Assembly (NCBI RefSeq): GCF_020829445.1
Contig: NZ_JAIVFV010000021.1
Span: 1 to 62,932, forward strand
DNA: 62,932 nt
Source of the DNA: Nostoc sp. CHAB 5836
Lineage (GTDB): Bacteria > Cyanobacteriota > Cyanobacteriia > Cyanobacteriales > Nostocaceae
Direction: 5' to 3'
In this document: in pieces, positions 18,101-26,226 of the stretch
How the letters are laid out: each line of letters starts with the position of its first letter
Position numbering within the stretch: the stretch's first letter is position 1
The notes under the pieces: generated by a model
The model's input: only the letters and a program-made list of their open reading frames with translations
Databases searched by the model: none
Told to the model about the DNA's origin: nothing
Translations under genes and position numbers: made by a program

Positions 18101-18391
18101 GAAAATATTCTGAATATCCGCGCTGCGACTGTAGAAATAGGCTCTTCGTCCTTCAGCTACATTGAATTCCAGAAAACTATGGAATAGATTTGTACCTCGC
18201 TGCGCCCCACCATCGATGACGTCAACAGGTGAGTCAGGAGTAAAAGGTGTGACCAAAGAACTTTCAGCACCCAGCGTATTATCAGGTATGGGCTTGAGTT
18301 CTTGAGCTAGGGCGCAATTTGCACTCCAAACGCTCGCACTAGCGATCGCAATCCCTATAAACCAGCCCCAACGATTACTCATCTCAGACAT
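15185..18391 (-). CDS. Two-partner-secretion filamentous haemagglutinin-like exoprotein
   Basis: A 1068-residue TpsA-type surface or secreted protein. A signal peptide (MSEMSNRWGWFIGIAIASAS...ALA) precedes the TPS domain (about 30-270), with NLFLINPNGIIFG and LNIGGSFVATTA as recognition motifs. Nine or so ~67-residue beta-helix repeats follow (DLTIKTNTLLVRDGAQV, GGNLTVDAQDVQLIG). The C-terminal part has ITGRGGLPPNPGDAL and VDLVTLNP motifs shared with the second exoprotein. Export needs a TpsB Omp85 pore, which is not in this window. The tandem DNA repeats make repeat-number variation likely. The start sits beside a 21-bp tandem array region. Confidence 0.9.
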   Translation of the reverse strand: MSEMSNRWGWFIGIAIASASVWSANCALAQELKPIPDNTLGAESSLVTPFTPDSPVDVIDGGAQRGTNLFHSFLEFNVAEGRRAYFYSRSADIQNIFARVTGSKPSKILGTIGTFGNSNPNLFLINPNGIIFGRNASLNIGGSFVATTASAIAFGNQGFFSASNPESSSSLLTVNPSALLFNQIKTASIENNSVGLRVPDGNSLLLVGGDIKMDGGGLFASGGRVELGGLAGAGTVGLNEDGNNLSLSFTDSVERSDVFLSNGARVDVIANDGGSIAVNARNIEMTGSFLIAGIDRGLGFDNSKAGNIEVNATVAINVNNGSSIFNLMLAEANGQGGDVNISAKTLQVEDQAQVSTAIFGSGKGGNLTVDAQDVQLIGESADGQVRTGLFASAVRNSTGDAGDVTIKTNTLLVRDGAQVSASTSGVGKGGNLTVEAQDVQLIGESADGEAASSLGTSAQENSTGNAGNLTIKTNTLLVRDGAQVNASTGGGGKGGNLMVDAKDVQLIGRKADDQVSTGLFAASALNSTGNAGDLTIKTNTLLVRDGAQVLSNTAGSGKGGNLTVDAQDVQLIGRSAGQVGSGLFADAQLNSGDAGDLTIQTNTLLVRDGAQVGAGTFGSGKGGSLTVDAQDVQLIGKSADNQFPSGLRASAEPNSTGDASNLTIQTNTLLVKDGAQVGTGTFGTGKGGNLTVDAQDVQLIGTSADGQSISGLFASAQPDSTANAGDLTIKTNTLLVRDGAQVGASTFGGGKGGSLTVDAQDVQIIGRGSALGASAQPDSTGDAGDLMIKTNTLLVRDGAAITVQSLGTGTAGIMTLNSPSIRLDNNALLIGNTQSAGIEPNKEQATININSENLIMSRNSNIFTNATGENVIGGNININTDFLVGFENSDIRADSANFRGGNVRINAQGIFGIQFRDIASNKTSDITATGVSSEFSGNVEINTPDVDPNSGLIELPTIAVDTEVAQTCQAGGTIAESKFMITGRGGLPPNPGDALSTDAVQVDLVTLNPKGDRRDRPYFPTKTTTPAPERIIEATDLVLNEKGEVVLTANVPTTPHSPWFNSASCRAS

Positions 18392-18585
18392 TGTACACCC
18401 CTAAGCAAACAGCAGTTGCAGAACTTTGGTTATGTCATACTACTAATGTGGGTTTACTGGTGGTTCCAGTAACCTTTGCCTAATTCTCAGTTTCAATGGC
18501 GCTAGTTTTACACAAAACCTTGTATTTTATTTACAGAAATTTATAATACACATCTCCATAAATTAAATATGCGTTACCCAGAACC

Positions 18586-18650
18586 CTTGTAGAGACGTAG
18601 CACTGCTACGTCAAAACAATTCTTTGCTACGTCAAAACAATTCTTTTTCA
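18586..18650. repeat. Palindromic/tandem repeat fragment (GTAGAGACGT family)
   Basis: GTAGAGACGTAGCACTGCTACGTC with two tandem CTACGTCAAAACAATTCTTT units. Its GTAGAGACGT core is the same as in the palindrome inserted inside the NRPS gene at 60205-60232. Confidence 0.6.
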
Positions 18651-18665
18651 CCAGATGTCTAATTG

Positions 18666-18832
18666 TAAGTCGATGCAATGGCATTGTCGGTCGATGCATA
18701 AGCATTGTCGGTCGATACAATGGCATTGTCAGTCGATACAATGGCATTGTCAGTCGATACAATGGCATTGTCAGTCGATACAATGGCATTGTCAGCCGAT
18801 ACAATGGCATTGTTGGTCGATACGATATTGGA
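18666..18832. repeat. 21-bp tandem repeat array 1
   Basis: Eight units of consensus TCAGTCGATACAATGGCATTG, lying between the first exoprotein gene and the TPR-CHAT gene. Frames through it (ADNAIVST...) are repeat translations. Related units appear at 15121-15175 and 25886-26033. No unique spacers, so not CRISPR. Confidence 0.9.
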
Positions 18833-18847
18833 ACCAAATATCATAAT

Positions 18848-18978
18848 TAAGTAAGTCGGCAAGAATAAATCAAACTATATTACGAAACGTAAATACACCT
18901 GAAACCCTTATAAATGACGAAGGACAAGTGACAAATGACAGCCTTAGCGAGTTAGCTTTATTTGCGTCGCTCTACTTA
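18848..18978. repeat. MITE family 1, copy D
   Basis: TA-flanked AGTAAGTCGG...GCTCTACT element. Its right-flank TA forms part of the TAA stop codon (18976-18978, minus strand) of the TPR-CHAT gene. Confidence 0.9.
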
Positions 18979-21567
18979 CAGCCAATTACCTAGCAGAACA
19001 TAGGGTGCCCAAAACATGGGACGTTTGTACTTAGTACTCTGTAAAAGAGCCAGTTGAGCGCGACGCAGTGCTTCGGCTTTAGTCAGTTTTTTGTTACCTA
19101 ACTCTTGGTAAAATTGACTCATTAACACAGTGGTGGACTCATCATCCAAGTTCCATAGAGAAGCGATGGTACTACGCGCTCCTGCTTGGAAAGCAACACC
19201 AGCAATTCCCAGTCCAGCCCGTTCGTCTCCAGCAGCTGTTTGACAAGCACTCAAGATGAGCAATTCAATAGCTTCAGGTCGGTTTTGCTCTATAGTTCGC
19301 ACTAATTGATTAAACTGCTTGACATAAATACGGTCTTCCCAAGCGACAATAAACGTTTCCTCAGCTTTGGAGCTAAACTGACCATGAGTTGCAAGATGAA
19401 CGACTGGGAAAGGTAGAGAATTAATTCGATTCTGCAAAGCCGATCTGGTAAATTCTTGATTGAGAAGTATGCTGCTAGGTACTTGAGAGCGGATTTCTTC
19501 TAATTCAAGCTTGACGTTGGGTAGTGCAGAAAATCCAGAACTTGGTTCAGACAGTCCTGCGGCTATTGCCTTTAATTCTTTCTGAAATGGTTTAGGTTCA
19601 ATCAGTTGCAAACCAGGGGTGAGTGCAATGCCATACTTCTCAATTAAATATTGTTTGCCGTCAAAGAGAGTTGCCATCGGGATATTCCGCAACCAACCAT
19701 CAAGCACAAACACCAAAGTAGGAGTTTTGCTGTCAGCCAAGTCAATTTCAGCAGGTTTAATCAGCCAGTTGTAGACTTTTTGCGATAAAGACTGAACCTG
19801 TCGCAGTGTGTGGGGCTTTGTTAAATTTTCCTGTAGTTGCTTTAAAGTACTTTGCACTTCCTTTTCACTTACAGCAGTAGCGTAGTGCAGCCAGGGTTTT
19901 TGCGGTAACTGCAAAATCACCTCTAGTCGGTCTGGCAAAATAAATGGATAGATGACTGCTGCCGTTGTTTGGTCTTGTTTTTTACTTGAAATCTGAGCAT
20001 TCAAACAGGTGTTACGAAAAAAGTTGTCAAGTTCTGCTACTTGCAGTAATTCGATTGTAACGCTTGCTTTTTCGATATTTTTTTGACTCGGTTCGGAATT
20101 TCCCTCAGGTTGCAAAAGCAATTCTACTAGTTCCCGGTATACAGGTTCAACTTCATCCCGAAAGGAAAATTTCACCTCAGGATTAACCGCAACTAAGTCG
20201 TTACGTAAGGCTTGGAGGTTGTTAACTGCTTCGGTGTAGGCTACAATAGCTTCTTTAATATCTCCTTTAGCTTTCAGCAAACGTCCCAGCTGCCATTGCC
20301 ACCGATAAGCAATATCTTTAGCATCCATAGCTTGAGCCATCAGCAAGGCTTGCTCAGTAAGGTTTTGTGCATGAGACCTCTGCTGAGTTTGTTCGTACAC
20401 CTGTGCCAAAACACCAAGAGCATAGGATTCAGTGCGTCTATCTTGCAAGCTTTTCGCTTGCTGGACAGCAGTTGAAAGTATTTGAGCAATATCCAACCAT
20501 GAAGGAGTGTCTACGGTGGTATCTTTTTTGAATTGCGTTAGACTCTCGGCAAAGTTGATGCGAGCAGAAATTGCTGTGCGACTGGGGGTTAAGTCAGCAA
20601 TGAGGCTTTGGATTTGAGACAATAACGCGGGAAAATCTTTGAATTGCTTAGTTTTCAGCAGTAGCCTGAGTTGATTGACTTGAGCTTGGATGCGGGTGAT
20701 CGGTGAGAAGGCAGTGCTGGCAGCTTGATGATAATAATCTACAGCTTGTGGAGTTTGCCCTAAAGCGCGGGCTGTATTGCCTAAACTAAGCAGAATATCA
20801 CCTGTTGCTTGCTTATCTGGCAACGATAAAGCTACTTCTAAACTTTGCTGTAATTTCTGCTGGGATTGTTCTAAATCACCTGTGACTTGCAGAACGTTGC
20901 CGAGGCTACGCAGTCCTGTAACTTTAATCGGTGAGTTGGGTTGACTTTGGAGAATTTTAGTACTTTCCTCTAACGTCTTCTCGGCTTGACGATAAAACCC
21001 CAAGGCTTGTAAAGCTTGCGCTTGGTTAATGCGATTTTGAAGAACTGCCTGTTTGTTACCTATTTTGGTATAAATGTCAAGTGCTTGTTGCCAAGTATTG
21101 AGGGCATCTTCAGCTTTACTTTGAGCCAGTTGCAGGCGACCTTGGATATCTAGGACTTGAGCGTGGATTTGAAAGCGGTGTTTGGGGTCTAGATTTTGGG
21201 CAGTTTGTAATAAGTTGAGACTTTGAGCGATCGCACCTTCTGCCTCAGTCCACTGTCCAAGTTGCTGATAAGCTAATGATAAATTACCCAGTGCGATCGC
21301 TTGCCTGAGTTGATCTCCATTGCCTTGGAATGCAGAGATAGCCTGTTGCCATGTTGTAGCAGCCTCAGCAAACCGTTCGGCTTCATAGAATTTTCTGCCC
21401 TGTTCATACAAGTTTTGGGCATGGGCATCGCTTTGAACACTAGAGTTTTCCGAAGTTATATGTCCAAAGGTGGGTGGCAATAAAAGAGCGCTTAAGAATA
21501 TACCCAAAAGCAGCAGTACACTTAAAAAGCGTTTGATTTTCCGTAATCTAGATTTTTTTAATACCAT
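18976..21567 (-). CDS. TPR-CHAT domain protein
   Basis: An 863-residue exported or membrane-anchored protein. An N-terminal hydrophobic segment (FLSVLLLLGIFLSALLLPP) precedes about ten tetratricopeptide repeats (50-480; LYEQGRKFYEAERFAEAATTW, LGNLSLAYQQLGQWTEAE). The C-terminal CHAT domain has His728 (HLATHGQF) and Cys775 (LSACQTA), both expected catalytic residues of this caspase-like peptidase family. The C-terminus MFWAPYVLLGNWL is typical. Its TAA stop codon is contributed by a MITE boundary, so a longer ancestral tail cannot be excluded, but domain length looks complete. It lies between two exoprotein genes on the same strand. Confidence 0.9.
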   Translation of the reverse strand: MVLKKSRLRKIKRFLSVLLLLGIFLSALLLPPTFGHITSENSSVQSDAHAQNLYEQGRKFYEAERFAEAATTWQQAISAFQGNGDQLRQAIALGNLSLAYQQLGQWTEAEGAIAQSLNLLQTAQNLDPKHRFQIHAQVLDIQGRLQLAQSKAEDALNTWQQALDIYTKIGNKQAVLQNRINQAQALQALGFYRQAEKTLEESTKILQSQPNSPIKVTGLRSLGNVLQVTGDLEQSQQKLQQSLEVALSLPDKQATGDILLSLGNTARALGQTPQAVDYYHQAASTAFSPITRIQAQVNQLRLLLKTKQFKDFPALLSQIQSLIADLTPSRTAISARINFAESLTQFKKDTTVDTPSWLDIAQILSTAVQQAKSLQDRRTESYALGVLAQVYEQTQQRSHAQNLTEQALLMAQAMDAKDIAYRWQWQLGRLLKAKGDIKEAIVAYTEAVNNLQALRNDLVAVNPEVKFSFRDEVEPVYRELVELLLQPEGNSEPSQKNIEKASVTIELLQVAELDNFFRNTCLNAQISSKKQDQTTAAVIYPFILPDRLEVILQLPQKPWLHYATAVSEKEVQSTLKQLQENLTKPHTLRQVQSLSQKVYNWLIKPAEIDLADSKTPTLVFVLDGWLRNIPMATLFDGKQYLIEKYGIALTPGLQLIEPKPFQKELKAIAAGLSEPSSGFSALPNVKLELEEIRSQVPSSILLNQEFTRSALQNRINSLPFPVVHLATHGQFSSKAEETFIVAWEDRIYVKQFNQLVRTIEQNRPEAIELLILSACQTAAGDERAGLGIAGVAFQAGARSTIASLWNLDDESTTVLMSQFYQELGNKKLTKAEALRRAQLALLQSTKYKRPMFWAPYVLLGNWL

Positions 21568-21634
21568 ATTTTTGCCCTCACTCGCACTGCGTCTTTATTA
21601 AAAATAGACAGTGTAAGTTGCGATATCAACCTTC

Positions 21635-24600
21635 CTACTGTTGATTTAACGCACGGCAATCGGCTGGATTCTGCCAGGAAGAATGAGGCGTGACAGTGGC
21701 TGCATTCGCTGTAAGAATTACATCGCCATTAGCAGCGATCGCCCAACCACTAGCTTCTACTATGGGATCTGGTGCTGGGCTAGTAGGATTTGTGGAAACT
21801 GCTGGAGTAGAGGATTTACCTACTTCTGGGTTGAGAGTCACCAAATCTACCTGCACTGCGTCCGTATTGAGGGCATTGCCTGGGTTAGGTGGTAAGCCGC
21901 CGCGTCCAATGATAGTAAAACTGCTTTTAGCTACACGGCTACCTCCGGTACAGGTCTGTGCTATTTGGGTATCAACTGGTACGGTTGGTAAGTTGACTAA
22001 GCCACTGCTGGGGTCGATATCCGGCGTGTTAAGTTCTACAGTGCCGTTTACACCAAACTCAGAACTAGCGGTGATATCCGAAAGAAAAGTTGGGAACTGG
22101 CTCTTTTGAATGCCGTAGATACCAAAGGCTTGAATATCTACTCTCCCACCACTGCCTGTGTAAGCATTAGCAGTGATGTCGCTATTTTCGCTGGGGACGG
22201 CAACGATGAAGCCCGACGGGGCATTAATGGTGATGTTGCCACCATTACCACCAGCTTTTTCTGTACCTGCGGTGGTGGAGATTTGAGCGCCATGACGCAG
22301 AAGCAGTAAATCAGTTTGTATGTTGATGTCGCCACCGTTACCCGATGCAGATTGAGCGTTAAGTCTGCCACCGTTATCTAAGGTAACTTTGGGTGAGGTG
22401 ACGATAATATCTCCAGCAGTACCCGTCGGACTTTGGGAGTTAACGAACAAGCCAGTGTTAATGTTTGAGTTGTTACCAGAAATGGTGAAAAAATCAGCAG
22501 CATTAACTTTGATTGCACCTGCATTACCTTGTCCAAAGGTTTCGGCAGTAAGTAAAGCGCCATCTCGTAATGAGAAGGAACCAGAATTGATATTGATGTT
22601 ACCCCCATTGCCAACTGTCCCCCTATCCACAAAGCTGCCAATCCCACTTAAACTGTTTTTCCCCCCAGCAATATCAACTGACCCAGTAACATTAACATTG
22701 ACATTCCCCGCATCCCCCCGGCCTGCCGGTTGGTTATTAAATGCACCACGAGTAAGGGTTTGCAATTGACCGCCATCTTTGAGTGATAATGTTGCAGCAT
22801 TGATGTCGATATTGCCACCTTTACCTACACTCCCAGCATCCACCGTGCTGAATATCTTACCGTTTGCGAGGGAAACAGCATCTCGTGCCCGTACTGTTAC
22901 ATTTCCCGCATTCCCTTGTCCAAATGTTGAGGCAGAAACTCGAGCGCCTTCTCGTAACAAGAATGAACCAGAATCGATAGTAATGTTACCCCCATTGGCA
23001 ACTGTTTCCGTTTTTTCCTGACTGAAAATCGCACTAAAAAAACCATTTTTCTCCCCAGCAATATCAACTAACCCAGTAACATTAACATTGACATTCCCCG
23101 CATTCCCTTGTCCAAATGTTGAGGTAGAAAGTTCAGCGCCGTCTTGTAACGAAAATGAATCAGAATTGATAGTAATGTTACCTCCATTGCCAACTGTCCC
23201 CGTTTGCACACTGCTGCCAATCCCACTAGGAAAACCATTTTTCCTCCCAGCAATATCAACTGACCCAGTAACATTAATATTGACATTCCCCGCATCCCCC
23301 CGTCCTGCTGGTTGGGTATCAAATGCACCACGAGTAAGGGTTAGCAGTTCAGCGCCATCTTTGAGTGATAATGTTGCAGCATTGATGTCGATACTGCCAC
23401 CTTTACCGACACCCCCTGATTCCACCGTGCTGAGGATGCCAGCATTACCAGCGAGGGAAACAGCATCTCGTGCTTGCACTCTCACATTCCCCGCATTCCC
23501 TTGTCCAGAAGTTGAGGCTTCAAGTCCAGCGCCGTCTTGTAGCGAGAATGAACCAGAATTGATAGTAATGTTACCTCCATTGCCAACTGCCCCCGTTTGC
23601 ACATTGCTGCCAATCCCACTAGGAGAATCATTTTTCCTCCCAGCAATATCAACTGACCCAGTAACATTAATATTGACATTCCCCGCATCCCCCCGTCCTG
23701 CTGGTTGGTTATTAAATGCACCACGAGTGAGGGTTAGCAGTACAGCGCCATCTTTTAGCGAGAGGGTTGCAGCATTGATGTCGATATTGCCACCTTTACC
23801 TACACCCCCTGCTGACACGGTGCTGAAGATGGAAGCTTCTGCAAGATCAACAGCATTTTTGGCGCGTACTGTCACATTCCCTGCATTCCCTTGTCCAGAA
23901 GTTGAGGTAGAAAGTTGAGCCTGATCGCGTAACGAGAAAGAATTAGAATCGATAGTAATGTTACCTGCATTACCAACTGTCTCCGTGGACACAACGGTGC
24001 TAATCCCACTTAAACCGTTTTTCCCCCCAGCAATATCAACTTTTCCAGTAACTTTCACATTGACATTTCCCGGATCCCCCCGTCCTGCTGGCTGAGTAGT
24101 AGATGCACTACGAGTAGTGGTTAGTAGTTGAGCGCGATCAATTAGTGATAGTGTCGCAGCATTGATGTCGATATTACCTCCCTTACCCACACCTCCGGCT
24201 TCTACGGTGCTGAAGATGGAAGCTTCTGCAAGGGAAACAGCATCTTTTGCACTCACTGTCACATTACCTGCATTCCCTTGTCCAAAAGTTGAGGTTACAA
24301 GTTGAGCGCGATCGCCTAACGAGAATGAACCAGAATCGATAGTAATATTGCCCCCATTACCTTTTGAACCTAAACGCACAAGATTACCAACTATGCTCCC
24401 ACCAGCAACTTTGATTGACTCGGTAGCATTAAGCGTAATATCTCCGGCAACAGTTTCAGGTGTCCCCAAACCTTGCCCAATACCACCGCTTAAAATACTT
24501 CCTCTCAATATCTCTAGATTCTTAGCATTGACTGCAATATTACCGCCACCAGCCCCAGTTACAAATACAGCTGAACTATTAGTAAGGGATACGGAAGTTC

Positions 24601-25366
24601 GCGCAACATGATCAGGAAATTTCAAACTGAGATTATCGCCATCTACACCCAACGCTACAGTACCAGGTTCGCCCAACCCTCCTAACTCAACTCGTCCACC
24701 ATTAGCATTTAATCCTCCCCTATCCATGCTGACATTACCACCCACCAGCAGTAAACTTTTACCATTTGGTACTCGTAAACCAAATGCAATTGAGTTGTTT
24801 TGAATCGCTGCATTTTGATTAATCTGGTTAAACAGTAATGCTGAAGGATTAATAGTCAACAACGGTGAAGGGATATTTTTTTGAGTGGCGCTAAAAAATC
24901 CGATATTTCCAAATTGCAGTGCATTGGCTGTAGTCGCAACAAAAGAACCACCAATATTTAATTGAGCATTCTGACCAAATATAATTCCATTGGGATTAAT
25001 TAGAAACAGGTTGGCGTTGCCCAATACACCCAGTCTTCCTAAAATATTAGAAGGATTACCCCCCGTTACTCGGCTGAGAATGTTGTTAATTCCATCTGGA
25101 TTTGTGAAATAAACTCCTCGTCCTTGATCAATATTAAATTCTCGAAAACTGTGGAACAGGTTTGCTCCTCGCCGCGCCCCACCATCAATCAGGTCGCTAG
25201 GGACACCATTGATATCAACATTAGGTGTAACAACAGAACTTTCAGCGCCTAAGGTATCATCAGCTATGGGTTGGGCAATTGCAGAATTTACTCCTAAAGC
25301 GATCGCCCCACTCATCCCGATGCAATCTAGCATCAATTTCCAGCGCCAATTCCTGCTAGTAGTCAT
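21635..25366 (-). CDS. Two-partner-secretion filamentous haemagglutinin-like exoprotein
   Basis: A 1243-residue TpsA-type exoprotein, paralogous to the one at 15185-18391. A signal peptide ends near GVNSAIA. The TPS domain has NLFLINPNGIIFG and LNIGGSFVATTA. A beta-helix of alternating repeat types follows (GNITIDSGSFSLRDGA, GNAGNVTVRARDAVSLA, GNIDINAATLSLKDGA, GNVNVNVTGSVDIAGGKN). C-terminal motifs IIGRGGLPPNPGNAL and AVQVDLVTLNPE are nearly the same as in the paralogue. Likely cell-surface adhesion or filament interaction. It lies 68 bases upstream of the TPR-CHAT start; order and spacing allow co-transcription. Confidence 0.9.
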   Translation of the reverse strand: MTTSRNWRWKLMLDCIGMSGAIALGVNSAIAQPIADDTLGAESSVVTPNVDINGVPSDLIDGGARRGANLFHSFREFNIDQGRGVYFTNPDGINNILSRVTGGNPSNILGRLGVLGNANLFLINPNGIIFGQNAQLNIGGSFVATTANALQFGNIGFFSATQKNIPSPLLTINPSALLFNQINQNAAIQNNSIAFGLRVPNGKSLLLVGGNVSMDRGGLNANGGRVELGGLGEPGTVALGVDGDNLSLKFPDHVARTSVSLTNSSAVFVTGAGGGNIAVNAKNLEILRGSILSGGIGQGLGTPETVAGDITLNATESIKVAGGSIVGNLVRLGSKGNGGNITIDSGSFSLGDRAQLVTSTFGQGNAGNVTVSAKDAVSLAEASIFSTVEAGGVGKGGNIDINAATLSLIDRAQLLTTTRSASTTQPAGRGDPGNVNVKVTGKVDIAGGKNGLSGISTVVSTETVGNAGNITIDSNSFSLRDQAQLSTSTSGQGNAGNVTVRAKNAVDLAEASIFSTVSAGGVGKGGNIDINAATLSLKDGAVLLTLTRGAFNNQPAGRGDAGNVNINVTGSVDIAGRKNDSPSGIGSNVQTGAVGNGGNITINSGSFSLQDGAGLEASTSGQGNAGNVRVQARDAVSLAGNAGILSTVESGGVGKGGSIDINAATLSLKDGAELLTLTRGAFDTQPAGRGDAGNVNINVTGSVDIAGRKNGFPSGIGSSVQTGTVGNGGNITINSDSFSLQDGAELSTSTFGQGNAGNVNVNVTGLVDIAGEKNGFFSAIFSQEKTETVANGGNITIDSGSFLLREGARVSASTFGQGNAGNVTVRARDAVSLANGKIFSTVDAGSVGKGGNIDINAATLSLKDGGQLQTLTRGAFNNQPAGRGDAGNVNVNVTGSVDIAGGKNSLSGIGSFVDRGTVGNGGNININSGSFSLRDGALLTAETFGQGNAGAIKVNAADFFTISGNNSNINTGLFVNSQSPTGTAGDIIVTSPKVTLDNGGRLNAQSASGNGGDINIQTDLLLLRHGAQISTTAGTEKAGGNGGNITINAPSGFIVAVPSENSDITANAYTGSGGRVDIQAFGIYGIQKSQFPTFLSDITASSEFGVNGTVELNTPDIDPSSGLVNLPTVPVDTQIAQTCTGGSRVAKSSFTIIGRGGLPPNPGNALNTDAVQVDLVTLNPEVGKSSTPAVSTNPTSPAPDPIVEASGWAIAANGDVILTANAATVTPHSSWQNPADCRALNQQ

Positions 25367-25525
25367 TTGATGAACTTGCCTTCAGAAACAAAGAGTCTTT
25401 GAGTTGATACAGTCCATTACCAATGAAGATAAGGGCAAAGTAAAGGGTACTTACGACGATGCGATCGCAATGATCTTTGCTCACTTTTTTTGAACTTGGG
25501 CGTTGCCTCTATCAAATATTACAAC

Positions 25526-25622
25526 TATAGCGCTTCTTAGTTGAGTGCAATACAGACCTAACAAGAACAGCCCCAACCCTTGTAGCGTTGGGGAGTAAGA
25601 TTCAAAGCCTCTCTCCTTTTTT
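25526..25622. repeat. Inverted-repeat element family 4, partial copy
   Basis: TATAGCGCTTCTTAGTTGAG through GCCTCTCTCC matches the reverse complement of the right half of 332-481. The other terminus is missing. Confidence 0.7.
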
Positions 25623-25840
25623 AGCTGAAACAGCAATTCATCCCACGTCTCACTTTTAGGAGCGTGGGATGAATTGCGAGTGAGTTGACGACAGTTTCCC
25701 GACCCATGGGACAGCGCGGTCGGGAAACATGGAGGAAACGAACAAATCTAAGTTAAAATTAATAAACAGGGGCGGCAGGGCATTCCGTCTCTCTAATAAA
25801 GCTCATCGCCTCCTAAGCAATAGCCGGATTGGGTGAGAAG

Positions 25841-25872
25841 CCTACACTGTACTGAGTACAGTACAGTGTAGG
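25841..25872. other. Perfect 13-bp hairpin
   Basis: CCTACACTGTACT and AGTACAGTGTAGG pair perfectly around a 6-base GAGTAC loop. It lies just before the second 21-bp array. Function unknown. Confidence 0.7.
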
Positions 25873-25885
25873 AGTATGTCACAAG

Positions 25886-26033
25886 ATCAGCCGACACATT
25901 AGCATTGTCAGCCGACACATTAGCATTGTCAGCCAACACATTAGCATTGTCAGCCAACACATTGGCATTGTCAGCCAACACATTGGCATTGTCAGCCGAC
26001 ACATTGGCATTGTCAGCCAACACATTGGCATTG
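25886..26033. repeat. 21-bp tandem repeat array 2
   Basis: Seven units of GTCAGCCRACACATTRGCATT, clearly related to array 1 at 18666-18832. It sits between the second exoprotein gene and the subtilase gene. The ADNANV-repeat frame through it is an artefact. No spacers. Confidence 0.9.
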
Positions 26034-26043
26034 CAGAGTGTTG

Positions 26044-26086
26044 CCTTTGATTAATTCGCTACGAATTAATCAAAGGCTGTACTAGG
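26044..26086. repeat. Palindromic end related to MITE family 5
   Basis: A 15-bp perfect palindrome arm CCTTTGATTAATTCG with a 3-base loop, followed by GCTGTACT. In reverse complement it matches the left end of the element at 32219-32410 (AGTACAGC...ATTAATTCGTAGCGAATT). Confidence 0.65.
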
Positions 26087-26113
26087 AACTAGGGGCTAGG
26101 GCGTGTTTTCAAA

Positions 26114-26206
26114 CTATAACCATAACAAAATGGAGGCGATCGTAATCATAGCTGTATAATTTGCAAGTTTTTCATATCGGGTGGCGACACGGCGAAATTG
26201 CAGGAG
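26114..26206 (-). pseudogene. IS5-family transposase C-terminal remnant
   Basis: The minus-strand frame reads LLQFRRVATRYEKLANYTAM...SILLWL before TAG. This is the characteristic last helix of IS5-group DDE transposases (RVATRYEK...). An in-frame TAA lies immediately upstream, so only about 30 codons remain. Confidence 0.75.
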
Positions 26207-26226
26207 TTATGTTGATAGCGCGTTTG

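Larger units (their letters stand above)
18392..18847. other. Spacer between exoprotein and TPR-CHAT genes
   Basis: Apart from the GTAGAGACGT repeat and the 21-bp array, only AT-rich sequence is seen (18480-18580), which likely holds the exoprotein promoter on the minus strand. No gene. Confidence 0.5.
25367..26226. other. Repeat-rich spacer with no intact gene
   Basis: 860 bases between the second exoprotein and the subtilase. Contents are itemised separately: a family-4 partial element, the 13-bp hairpin, the 21-bp array, a palindrome and an IS5 remnant. No intact coding sequence. The exoprotein promoter is presumably in 25370-25520. Confidence 0.6.

Noticed and set aside
15231..18187. Plus-strand frames of 60-189 codons inside the exoprotein gene
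   Set aside because: Shadows of a long, repeat-rich minus-strand gene with a clear signal peptide and TPS domain; the same applies to 21683-24611.
25793..26023. Minus-strand 76-residue frame with ADNANV repeats
   Set aside because: It is the translation of the 21-bp tandem array; no start context, and similar frames open on the other array (18659-18862) in several directions.
18666..26033. Possible CRISPR arrays
   Set aside because: The 21-bp units are directly contiguous with no spacers, and no cas genes are present.
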